This document shows positions 7,408 to 14,349 of a stretch of 39,189 bases of DNA, piece by piece. The notes under the pieces were generated by a model. That model saw only the letters and a list, made by a program, of their open reading frames with translations, was not told where the DNA came from and ran no database searches. Location: assembly GCA_020848935.1 (NCBI GenBank), contig JADLHF010000100.1:1-39189 (forward strand), in the 5' to 3' direction. The first letter of the stretch is position 1; each line of letters begins with the position of its first letter. A program made the position numbers and the translations under genes. Source of the DNA: Acetobacteraceae bacterium (lineage in GTDB: Bacteria; Pseudomonadota; Alphaproteobacteria; Acetobacterales; Acetobacteraceae).

Positions 7408-8364
7408 CTATATCCTGCGCAGCTTGTGCAGCGCGCGCAGGCCATCGGGGCGCGGCGCGTCGGGATGGAAGTTGGGCCAGTTGGTCCAGGAGACCTCGCC
7501 GACATAGAGGTCGCCGTGGCTGTCCATGGCCAGGCCGTGCGGGGCCATGAAACGGTCGGGCTCCATGCCCCAGCCGGCGGGGTTGCCGAGGCGCGCAACG
7601 CGCCTTCCGGTGCGGTCGAGGACGGAGATGCGCGGGCCGATATTGGGCATGTGGCGGTTGACCGGCATGCCCGGCCCGAGCTCGCCGACCAGGCAATGCT
7701 GGCAGCCTTTGGGCATGAACAGGGCGCAGGGGCGGTGCAGGTTGTTCCACTGGGTTTCGTATCTGCCGTTGCCGTCGAAGACCTGGATGCGGTGGTTCTC
7801 GCGGTCGGCGACATAGACCCAGCCGGCATCGTCGCAGACGATGTTGTGGACGATGTTGAACTCGCCGGGGTCGGTGCCCGGCGCGCCCCAGGATTTCAGC
7901 AGCCTGCCCTTGGGATCGAATTTGTGGACGGCGGCGTTGCCGTAGCCGTCGGCCACGTAGAGGTCGCCCTGCGGCGAGAGGGCGGTGTGGGTGCAGCGGT
8001 GGAACGGCTCGTTGGACATGTAGGGGGCGGGTTTGCCGGGGATGCCGATTTCCAGCAGGATCTTGCCGTCCAGCGTGCATTGGCGAACGGTATGGTCGCC
8101 GTCATCGGTGAGCCAGACGGTGCCGTCCGGCGCCATGTGCAGGCCGTGCGGGCGGGGAAAGACGCCCTCGCCCCAGGATTTCAGGAAGTTGCCGTCGCGG
8201 TCGAAGACGATCATCGGGTGCTCGCCGCGGTTGAAGACGTACACGTGGTCGTCGGCATCGACGCCGACCGCGCCGATCTCCTTGAACGACCAGCCCGGCG
8301 GCAGTTTGGCCCAGTTCTCGACGGGTTCGTAGGCCCAGTCGCCCTCGCCCATGCGTATCGTCAT
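7408..8364 (-). CDS. NHL-repeat beta-propeller protein
   Basis: A 318-residue protein made almost wholly of NHL repeats; each shows a variant of G-h-a-v-D-x-x-G-x-h-Y-V-a-D followed by I-x-V-F-D-x-x-G. Clear copies include VDADDHVYVFNRGEHPMIVFDRDGN, DGTVWLTDDGDHTVRQ, GDLYVADGYGNAAVHKFD and GWVYVADRENHRIQVFDGNG (written here in pieces of the repeat pattern). Such six-bladed propellers resemble the catalytic core of peptidyl-alpha-hydroxyglycine lyase, but bacterial members have mixed or unknown roles. There is no signal peptide, so it should be cytoplasmic. GGGAGG is 7 bases before the ATG. The TNT-domain lipoprotein follows 9 bases after the stop on the same strand. It is divergent from the CBS gene. 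Confidence 0.85.
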   Translation of the reverse strand: MTIRMGEGDWAYEPVENWAKLPPGWSFKEIGAVGVDADDHVYVFNRGEHPMIVFDRDGNFLKSWGEGVFPRPHGLHMAPDGTVWLTDDGDHTVRQCTLDGKILLEIGIPGKPAPYMSNEPFHRCTHTALSPQGDLYVADGYGNAAVHKFDPKGRLLKSWGAPGTDPGEFNIVHNIVCDDAGWVYVADRENHRIQVFDGNGRYETQWNNLHRPCALFMPKGCQHCLVGELGPGMPVNRHMPNIGPRISVLDRTGRRVARLGNPAGWGMEPDRFMAPHGLAMDSHGDLYVGEVSWTNWPNFHPDAPRPDGLRALHKLRRI

Positions 8365-8423
8365 CGTCGCCTCCCCGCCGTTGCGGCGAGCCTACGACCG
8401 GCGGCGGCGGGCGGGAAGCGGGA

Positions 8424-8437
8424 TTGAGACAGATCAA
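8424..8437 (+). promoter_or_regulatory. FNR/FixK-type box upstream of the CBS gene
   Basis: The sequence TTGAG-ACAG-ATCAA differs from the FNR consensus TTGAT-N4-ATCAA at one position and matches the core TTGA-N6-TCAA fully. Its centre lies about 31-32 bases upstream of the centre of a weak -10-like CATTCT at 8460-8465, which puts the box near -41.5, the class II activator position. This predicts low-oxygen or redox control of the CBS gene. The neighbouring divergent NHL gene could be affected too. Confidence 0.5.
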
Positions 8438-8488
8438 CGCCGGGATGGCATGATCCTGCCATTCTGCTGCCAGCTTGAGGAGGTAGAC

Positions 8489-8905
8489 ATGGCCCAACGT
8501 CAGATCGGCGACGTGGTGCGGCGCAAGCCGGTGACCCTGCCGGGCAGCGCCACGGTGCAGCAGGCGTGCCAGGCGATGAACCAGCATCGCATCGGCGCGG
8601 TGCTGGTGGTGGATGGCGACGGGCGGCTGGAGGGCATCTTCACCGGGCGCGACGTGGTGCGGTTGTTGGCCGATGGCAAGAATCCCGGGCACACCAGGCT
8701 GGAGTCGGTGATGACCCACAAGCCGGAGCACATGCCGCCGAGCCATACCGCGATCGACGCGCTGCGGTTGATGCATGACGGCGGGTTCCGCCATGTGCCC
8801 GTGGTGGCCGACGGCTGCGTGGTGGGGATTGTCTCGGCGATGGATTTCCGCGCGGTGGAGCATGACCGGCTGGACGAGGAAAGCGGCTTCTGGGAGCGGA
8901 TATAG
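8489..8905 (+). CDS. Two-CBS-domain protein
   Basis: A 138-residue stand-alone CBS pair (Bateman module). CBS1 spans about residues 8-62 (RKPVTLPGSATVQQACQAM, IGAVLVVDGDGRLEGIFTGRD) and CBS2 about 75-125 (MTHKPEHMPPSHTAIDALRLM, HVPVVADGCVVGIVSAMD). Such modules bind adenine nucleotides and sense energy state; no effector domain is attached, so it probably regulates a partner protein. The start at 8489 is set by GAGGAGG seven bases upstream; a longer frame upstream to 8351 lacks a ribosome site and would run over the divergent NHL start. An FNR-like box 52 bases before the start suggests oxygen-responsive expression. The repeat copy B begins 20 bases after its stop. Confidence 0.92.
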   Translation: MAQRQIGDVVRRKPVTLPGSATVQQACQAMNQHRIGAVLVVDGDGRLEGIFTGRDVVRLLADGKNPGHTRLESVMTHKPEHMPPSHTAIDALRLMHDGGFRHVPVVADGCVVGIVSAMDFRAVEHDRLDEESGFWERI

Positions 8906-8925
8906 CCGCGTAATGGCGCATCCAG

Positions 8926-9054
8926 AAAGAAGGAAGGCCTTCTTTTTCTGAAGAAAAAGAAGCAAAAAGACTTTTATCCGTTTTCTCGGCTGGATTGACT
9001 TACCTTACCGAATGAAAGTTTTTTGGTTTTTTTTCAAAAAAGAACATTCTTGCT
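8926..9054 (-). repeat. AT-rich two-hairpin intergenic repeat, copy B (inverted relative to A)
   Basis: The same element as copy A on the opposite strand: CTTCTTTTTC-TTCA-GAAAAAGAAG half at the left, TTCTTTTTTG-AAAAAA half at the right. The core at 8977-9014 is the exact reverse complement of the 38-nt core of copy A at 6724-6761. It lies between the convergent CBS and gamma-glutamyltransferase-like genes. Confidence 0.9.
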
Positions 9055-9075
9055 CCTGACGACCCACGAACGAAC

Positions 9076-10770
9076 CTAACCCACCAGCGCATAGGCGGGC
9101 CGGCGCGGATCGGCGCCGGCTTCGATGAGGCCGCGCCCCGGGTGGGCGCGGGCGGCCTCGACGCTGCCGGCGAGCCAGGTCCAGCCGGGCCAGTCGGCCA
9201 TCGCGTGGCCGCGGGACGCAAGTTCGGCCCGCACCGCGGGATCGATGCGCGCCTCGGCGGCCAGGCGGCCGGGGAAATAGTCGAACGGGGCGAAGCTGGA
9301 GGGGAAGGAGTAGCTGGCCACGCGCGGCGCCTCGATGGCGGATTGCAGGTCCATGCCGTGCTGGAAGACGTTCAGGATCACTTGCAACATCGCCTGAATT
9401 TGCACGTCACCGCCGGGCGTGCCCAGCGGCATGGCGCCGCCATCGGCGGTGACGACCATGGCGGGGTTGGGCGTGAGGCGCGGGCGCTTGCCAGGGGCGA
9501 CGCCGGCGGGGTGGCTGGGGTCGGGCCGGCTTTGCGAGCCGCGGGCGGAGGGCACGAAGCCGAGGCCGGGGACGACGGGGGCGTTCCAGGAGCCGTCCGA
9601 GGGGGTGGCGCTGAAGGCATTGCCCCAGCGGTCGATGACGCAGGCGTAGGAGGTGTCGGCCTCGATGCGCGGCAGTTCGACGTCGGCGGGCTTGAGGTTC
9701 GGCGGCGCGTTGTCGAGCGGGGGCGGCATGGCGGGGAAGGCTTGGTCCATGCGGACGCGGGCGGCCTGGCGGGCAATCCAGGCCGGGGACAGCAGGCGGT
9801 CGATCGGGACGTCGATGAAATCCGGGTCGCCGAAGCTGTATTCGCGGTCGGACAAGGCGAGCTTGATGGCTTCGGTGAGGATGTGGAGGTAGTCGGCGGA
9901 GTTGTGGGCGTGGCCGGCGATGCCGAGCTGTTCGGCCAGCAGCAGCGCCTCGATCAGCGAGGGGCCTTGGCACCACGGCCCGCAGGCGAGGATTTCGTGG
10001 CCGCGCCAGGGGCGGCGGATGACGGGTTCGATCCTGCTGCGGAAATTGGCGAGGTCCTCGGCGGAGAGCCAGCCGCCTTCGGCCTGCTGGTGGGCGACGA
10101 TCTTCCGGGCGATGTCGCCGCGGTAGAAGGCGGCGCGGGCGGCGGCCAGCCCCCCTGCCCTATCGGCGCCGGCGGATTTTTCCTGGTCGGCCATGAACTG
10201 GATGGTGGCGGCGAGGTCGGTCATGACGAAGCGTTCGCCGGGCAGCGGGGCGCGGCCGCCGGGGAGGTAAAGGGCGGCGTTGCCCGGCCATTTGCGGTAG
10301 TTGTCGATGTTGGCGTTGATAGTCTGGGCGAGCAGCGGATACATCGCGAAGCCGTCGCGGGCGTGGCGGATGGCGAAGCTGGCGACCTCGCCGAACGTCA
10401 TCGTGCCATGGCGCTCCAGCGCGGTGATCCAGGCGTCCGGGGCTGCGGGCACGACGGTGCGGCGTACGCCGTTGGGGATCTTGCCGCCGTGCTCGCGCAT
10501 GAAGACATCGGCCGGCATGGCGCGGGGCCAGTGGCCGAGGCCGGCGATGCTCTCGGTGGTGCCGTCGGCCAGGCGGATCAGGATCGGGGCGACGCCGCCG
10601 AAACCCACCAGGTCGGGCTGGACGATGCCCAGGGTGATGCCGGCCGCACAGCCGGCGTCGATGGCGTTGCCGCCGGCTTCCAGGATGGCGAAGCCGGCCG
10701 CCGTGGCGAGGTAATGGCCGGCGGAGACGGCGTGGCGGGCGCCGTAGAGCGCGGGGCGGGTCGGAGTCAT
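9076..10770 (-). CDS. Gamma-glutamyltransferase family protein (Ntn hydrolase)
   Basis: A 564-residue member of the GGT/cephalosporin acylase family of self-processing Ntn hydrolases. The N-terminal half has AVSAGHYLATAAGFAILEAGGNAIDA (around 14-39, conserved GGNAxDA), GGVAPILI and the domain-closing ANFRSRIEPV. The processing site is DTSYACVIDRWGNAFSATPSDG, with Thr373 as predicted N-terminal nucleophile of the small subunit, in place of the TTH of classical GGT. LTPNPAMVV and LGTPGGDVQIQAMLQV follow as usual. No signal peptide is present, unlike periplasmic GGT, so it should act in the cytoplasm on a gamma-glutamyl or other amide substrate. It is divergent from the D-2-hydroxyacid dehydrogenase with 64 bases between starts. 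Confidence 0.92.
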   Translation of the reverse strand: MTPTRPALYGARHAVSAGHYLATAAGFAILEAGGNAIDAGCAAGITLGIVQPDLVGFGGVAPILIRLADGTTESIAGLGHWPRAMPADVFMREHGGKIPNGVRRTVVPAAPDAWITALERHGTMTFGEVASFAIRHARDGFAMYPLLAQTINANIDNYRKWPGNAALYLPGGRAPLPGERFVMTDLAATIQFMADQEKSAGADRAGGLAAARAAFYRGDIARKIVAHQQAEGGWLSAEDLANFRSRIEPVIRRPWRGHEILACGPWCQGPSLIEALLLAEQLGIAGHAHNSADYLHILTEAIKLALSDREYSFGDPDFIDVPIDRLLSPAWIARQAARVRMDQAFPAMPPPLDNAPPNLKPADVELPRIEADTSYACVIDRWGNAFSATPSDGSWNAPVVPGLGFVPSARGSQSRPDPSHPAGVAPGKRPRLTPNPAMVVTADGGAMPLGTPGGDVQIQAMLQVILNVFQHGMDLQSAIEAPRVASYSFPSSFAPFDYFPGRLAAEARIDPAVRAELASRGHAMADWPGWTWLAGSVEAARAHPGRGLIEAGADPRRPAYALVG

Positions 10771-10834
10771 GGCGCGGGGCTCCCGGTTTCGGGGGGGACT
10801 CTACACAGCGCAGGGGCGCACGCTAGAAGGGCGC

Positions 10835-11866
10835 ATGACCCATACCATCATGATCGCCTCGCCGCTGGAACCCGAGAACGTCGCCCTGATCCGCGAGACG
10901 CATCGCGAGCTGGAGGTGCTGTACGATCCCGCGCTGCTGCCGCCGGTGCGCTACGTGGCGGACCACAAGGGCATCGACGGCTTCACCCGCACGCCGTTGC
11001 AGCAGGCGCGGTGGGTGGAGATGCTGGGGGCGGCGGAGATCCTGTGGGACCTGCCGGCGGCGGAGGACCTGCCGCATCTCGGCCAGTTGAAGTGGATCCA
11101 GACCACCAGCACCGGGGTTGGGCAATACGTGGCCACCATGGGCCTGGCGGAGCGCGACGTGCTGGTGACCACGGCGCGGGGGGTGCATGCGCGGCCGCTG
11201 GCGGAGTTCGTGTTCATGGCGCTGCTGTCGCACTGGCGCGGGCTGGACCATCTGCGCGCCGAGCAGAAGGCGCATTCCTGGGTGCGGATGTGCGGCGAGG
11301 AGGTGGCCGGGCGGCGGCTGGTGACGATCGGCGCCGGCGACCTGGCGCGCGGCTGTGCGAAGCTGGCGCGGGCCTTCGACATGTCGGTGGTGGCGGTGGC
11401 GCGCGACCCCGGGCGGGCGCGGGCGCACAATGACCTGTTCGACGCGGTGGTGCCGGTGGCCGAGATGCACCGCGCCCTGGCGCAGGCCGACGCGGTGGTG
11501 GTGACGGTGCCGCACACGGCGGCGACGGTGAACCTGGTGGATGCCGCGGCGTTCGCGGCGATGCCGCAGGGCGTGGCGTTCGTGAACATTGCGCGCGGCA
11601 CGGTGGTGGACGAGGATGCGCTGATCGAGGCGCTGGCCAGCGGGCGGATCGGCTTCGCGGCACTGGATGTGGCGCGGGTGGAGCCGCTGGCGAAGGACTC
11701 GCCGCTGTGGGACATGGGCAACGTGCTGATCTCGCCGCATTCGGCCAGCACGGTGTCGTCGGAGAACCGGCGGATTACCGAGATCTTCCGGCACAATCTG
11801 CTGTGCTGGGTGGACGGAAGGCTGGGGGAGATGCGCAACGTGCTGGACAAGCGTTTGTTGTATTAG
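10835..11866 (+). CDS. D-2-hydroxyacid dehydrogenase (NAD-binding)
   Basis: A 343-residue enzyme of the D-isomer-specific 2-hydroxyacid dehydrogenase family that interconverts 2-keto acids and D-2-hydroxy acids. The NAD-binding core is inserted as usual; TIGAGDLARG (164-173) replaces the common GLGxIG motif. Catalytic residues are visible: Arg254 in NIARGTVVDEDAL, Glu283 in ARVEPL and His302 in SPHSAS. The start is ATG 10835, preceded by AGAAGGG; an upstream in-frame ATG at 10769 would overlap the divergent gene and has no ribosome site. Its TAG stop overlaps repeat copy C, separating it from the next plus-strand genes. Substrate unknown; glyoxylate/hydroxypyruvate reductase-like activity is possible. 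Confidence 0.92.
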   Translation: MTHTIMIASPLEPENVALIRETHRELEVLYDPALLPPVRYVADHKGIDGFTRTPLQQARWVEMLGAAEILWDLPAAEDLPHLGQLKWIQTTSTGVGQYVATMGLAERDVLVTTARGVHARPLAEFVFMALLSHWRGLDHLRAEQKAHSWVRMCGEEVAGRRLVTIGAGDLARGCAKLARAFDMSVVAVARDPGRARAHNDLFDAVVPVAEMHRALAQADAVVVTVPHTAATVNLVDAAAFAAMPQGVAFVNIARGTVVDEDALIEALASGRIGFAALDVARVEPLAKDSPLWDMGNVLISPHSASTVSSENRRITEIFRHNLLCWVDGRLGEMRNVLDKRLLY

Positions 11867-12000
11867 GAAGGAAGATGTTCTTTTTTGAAAAAAGAACCAA
11901 AAAACTCTTCCCCACTCATGCGCGGGCGCTGATCCGGGGAGCAAAGGAATAAAAGTCTTTTTGCTTCTTTTTCTTCAGAAAAAGAAGATCTTCCTTCCTT
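11866..12000 (+). repeat. AT-rich two-hairpin intergenic repeat, copy C
   Basis: Begins in the last base of the dehydrogenase TAG stop with GGAAGGAAGATGTTC. The left hairpin GTTCTTTTT-TGA-AAAAAGAAC is a perfect palindrome here; the right half has the CTTCTTTTTC-TTCA-GAAAAAGAAG stem and ends CTTCCTTCCTT. The core between the halves (about 11910-11950) is unrelated to that of A and B. Unlike A, B and E it lies between genes in the same direction. Confidence 0.9.
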
Positions 12001-12016
12001 CGAGGAGCCAAAGCCC

Positions 12017-12697
12017 ATGACCTTCTCCCTGATCGGCCGCTGTGCCCGCACCGGGCAGTTCGGTGCCGTCGTCACCACGTCGGCGGTGGCGGTTGGCGCG
12101 CGGGTGCCGTTTGCGCGGGCCGGGGTGGGGGCGGTGTTGACTCAGCATCGCACCGATCCGCGACTGGGGCCACTGGGACTTGATCTTTTGGCACAAGGGT
12201 TCACCGCGCAGCAGGCGATGGACGCGATCGTGGCGGCGACGCCGCATCGGGATTGGCGGCAGTTGGCGGTGATCGACGCGGCGGGGCGGACGGCGCATTT
12301 CGACGGGGCGAATGTGCGGCCGGCGATTTCGGTGGCGCATGGGCGGGATTGCGTGGCGGCGGGGAACATCCTGCGCAACGAGCACGTGGGGCCGGCGATG
12401 GTGGCGCGGTTCGAGGCGGACCTGGAGATGGGCCTCGCGGATCGGCTGGTGCGGGCGATCCAGGCCGGCGAGGATATCGGCGGGGAGACGGCTGCGGTGG
12501 TTTCGGCGTCGCTGCTGGTGGTGGATCGGGAGAGCTTTCCGTTCGTCGATCTGCGGGTCGATGCGCATGCTGCGCCGCTGGCGGAACTGGCGCGGCTGTG
12601 GGCGCTGTATGGGCCGACGGCGGAGGATTACGTGCGCCGGGCGGTGGACCCCGATGCCGCCGATTCCTATGTGGCACCGCCACCGAAAGGGGTTTGA
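12017..12697 (+). CDS. DUF1028 family protein (Ntn-hydrolase-like)
   Basis: A 226-residue protein of the DUF1028 family. Diagnostic stretches are MTFSLIGRCARTGQFG at the start, AVGARVPFARAGVGAVLTQ at 25-43, RQLAVIDAAG, HGRDCVAAGNIL and AMVARFEAD. The family has an Ntn-hydrolase-like fold and often sits beside amidase, RidA or peptidase genes; no reaction is firmly established. GAGGAG precedes the ATG by 10 bases. It opens a plus-strand series with an AtzG-like subunit, an amidase and a class V PLP enzyme, so a part in amide or imine breakdown is a reasonable inference. Repeat copy C ends 16 bases upstream and may separate this unit from the dehydrogenase. Confidence 0.88.
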   Translation: MTFSLIGRCARTGQFGAVVTTSAVAVGARVPFARAGVGAVLTQHRTDPRLGPLGLDLLAQGFTAQQAMDAIVAATPHRDWRQLAVIDAAGRTAHFDGANVRPAISVAHGRDCVAAGNILRNEHVGPAMVARFEADLEMGLADRLVRAIQAGEDIGGETAAVVSASLLVVDRESFPFVDLRVDAHAAPLAELARLWALYGPTAEDYVRRAVDPDAADSYVAPPPKGV

Positions 12698-12754
12698 CAG
12701 CGCCCGCGGATTGCTGCCCCCTTTTTGCTTCGCCGCATGCATCGTGGGGGCTTC

Positions 12755-12955
12755 ATGTCATCTCCTCTCAGCCAGATCGAGTTCGAGGCATTGGTGAAGC
12801 GCGCCGGTCTGCCGCTCTCGCCGGCGGAAATCGCCGACATGTACAGCGCCTGGCCGCATATCGAGCGGTTCGCGGCGCGGCTGCGCAATCCCGCGCGCGG
12901 GCGGGAGGCGGAGCCGGCGCATCTGTTCCGGCCGCTGAACGCACAGGGCGTGTGA
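12755..12955 (+). CDS. AtzG-like / GatC-like small amidase subunit (DUF4089 type)
   Basis: A 66-residue soluble protein: FEALVKRAGLPLSPAEIADM forms a helix pair of GatC type, then WPHIERFAARLRNP, and a C-terminal tail EPAHLFRPL like that of GatC, which wraps the GatA subunit. The gene ends one base before the ATG of an AtzE/GatA-type amidase, so the two are translationally coupled. In the known AtzE-AtzG pair the small protein is needed for a stable amidase; I infer the same here. The start at 12755 has GGGGG upstream; an in-frame ATG 30 bases earlier is less likely. Short length makes family placement moderately sure. Confidence 0.75.
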   Translation: MSSPLSQIEFEALVKRAGLPLSPAEIADMYSAWPHIERFAARLRNPARGREAEPAHLFRPLNAQGV

Positions 12956-12956
12956 G

Positions 12957-14348
12957 ATGGACGGGTTTCCGACCATTGCCTCGGCGGCGGCCGATCTGGC
13001 GGCGAGGCGGGTTTCGCCGGTTGAGCTGACGCAGCATTGCCTGGAGCGGATCGGGCGGCTGGACGGGCAGCTCAACAGCTTCCTGCTGGTGACCGGGGAG
13101 CGGGCGCTGGCGGATGCGAAGGCAGCCGAGGCGCGGTTCATGGCGGGGACCCAGCGCGGGCGGCTGGACGGCATCCCGATCGCGCACAAGGACATCTACA
13201 ACACCGCCGGCATCCGTACCACCGGGCATTCGCGGCTGCTGGAGCACAATGTGCCGGCGGCGGATGCGATGGTGGTGCGCAAATGGGCCGATGCCGGCAC
13301 GGTGATGCTGGGCAAGCTGGCGACGCATGAATTCGCCATGGGCGGGCCGAGCTTCGACCTGCCGTGGCCGCCGGCGCGCAACCCGTGGAACACCGATCGG
13401 ATGCCGTCGGGCTCGTCGTCGGGCACTGGGGCGGCGGTGGCGGCGGGGTTGATCCTGGGGGGGACGGGATCGGATACCGGGGGGTCGATCCGCGGGCCGG
13501 CGGCGTATTGCGGCATTGCCGGGATCAAGCCGACCTATGGCTTGTGCTCGCGGGCGGGGGTACTGCCGCTGACCTATTCGATGGACCATACGGGGCCGTT
13601 GGCCTGGACGGTGGAGGATTGCGCGATCCTGTTGCAGGCGATGGCGGGGCATGACCCGGCGGACCCGGCGAGCGCGACGCGGGCGGTGCCGGATCTGCTG
13701 TCGGGGCTGGACGCCGGGGTGGCCGGGGTGCGGATCGGCGTGGTGCGGCATTTCCATGAGGTGGACAACAAGGTGGATGCCCCGGTGCAGAAGGGCATCG
13801 ATGACGCCGTGGAGCTGCTGCGGGGACAGGGCGCGGTGGTGCGCGAGGTGGTGCTGCCGAGCTTGCAGGAGTTCCAGGCCTGCGGGTTCCTGATCCTGGT
13901 GGCGGAGGGATACGCCCTGCACGAGCAATGGCTGAAGACGCGGTGGCGGGAGTATGGCGAGCTGTTCCGTACCCGGGTGTCGCTCGGCGGGCTGATCAGC
14001 GGGGCGGATTACGTGCAGGCGGTGCGGCGGCGGCGGGAGTTGCAGGCGGCCGTGCGTGCGGCGATGGCGGATGTGGATATCATGTTGACGGCTGGCGCGC
14101 CGACGGTGGCCACCAGGATCGACGACACGCCGAAATGGTCGAACCTGGAGAAGCCGGGCTTCACCATGCCGTTCAACGTGACCGGGCAGCCGGCGATGAC
14201 CATCTGCGCCGGGTTCGGCGAGGGCGGCTTGCCGGTGGGCATCCAGATGGCGGCACGGCCGTTCGAGGATGGGCTGCTGCTGCGGGTGTGCCAGGCCTAT
14301 GAGCGGGCGATGCCGTGGCGGGCGACGCGCCCGGCGATGGCGGGCTGA
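12957..14348 (+). CDS. Amidase signature family hydrolase (AtzE/GatA-like)
   Basis: A 463-residue amidase. The Ser-cisSer-Lys triad is visible: Lys78 in PIAHKDIYNTAG, the cis-Ser153 in MPSGSSSGTGAAVAAG, and the nucleophile Ser177 in GSDTGGSIRGPAAYCGIAGIKPT (the signature spans about 150-195). The C-terminal part has FTMPFNVTGQPAMTI and LPVGIQMAARPFED, the usual closing strand of the family. It follows the AtzG-like gene by a single base, and a class V PLP gene starts GTG two bases after its stop. It likely hydrolyses an amide or ureido compound in the cytoplasm rather than acting in Gln-tRNA formation, since no GatB is present nearby. Substrate unknown. Confidence 0.93.
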   Translation: MDGFPTIASAAADLAARRVSPVELTQHCLERIGRLDGQLNSFLLVTGERALADAKAAEARFMAGTQRGRLDGIPIAHKDIYNTAGIRTTGHSRLLEHNVPAADAMVVRKWADAGTVMLGKLATHEFAMGGPSFDLPWPPARNPWNTDRMPSGSSSGTGAAVAAGLILGGTGSDTGGSIRGPAAYCGIAGIKPTYGLCSRAGVLPLTYSMDHTGPLAWTVEDCAILLQAMAGHDPADPASATRAVPDLLSGLDAGVAGVRIGVVRHFHEVDNKVDAPVQKGIDDAVELLRGQGAVVREVVLPSLQEFQACGFLILVAEGYALHEQWLKTRWREYGELFRTRVSLGGLISGADYVQAVRRRRELQAAVRAAMADVDIMLTAGAPTVATRIDDTPKWSNLEKPGFTMPFNVTGQPAMTICAGFGEGGLPVGIQMAARPFEDGLLLRVCQAYERAMPWRATRPAMAG

Positions 14349-14349
14349 G

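Noticed and set aside
6676..9054. Composite transposon bounded by repeats A and B
   Set aside because: No transposase or target-site duplication is visible, other copies of the repeat occur singly, and position at gene ends explains both copies equally well.
9142..11433. A 763-codon plus-strand frame across the gamma-glutamyltransferase-like gene
   Set aside because: Gly/Ala/Val-rich shadow of the minus-strand gene; the real gene has catalytic motifs and normal amino acid use.
12957..14348. Naming the amidase gatA
   Set aside because: No gatB nearby and the small subunit looks AtzG-like; the surroundings are catabolic.
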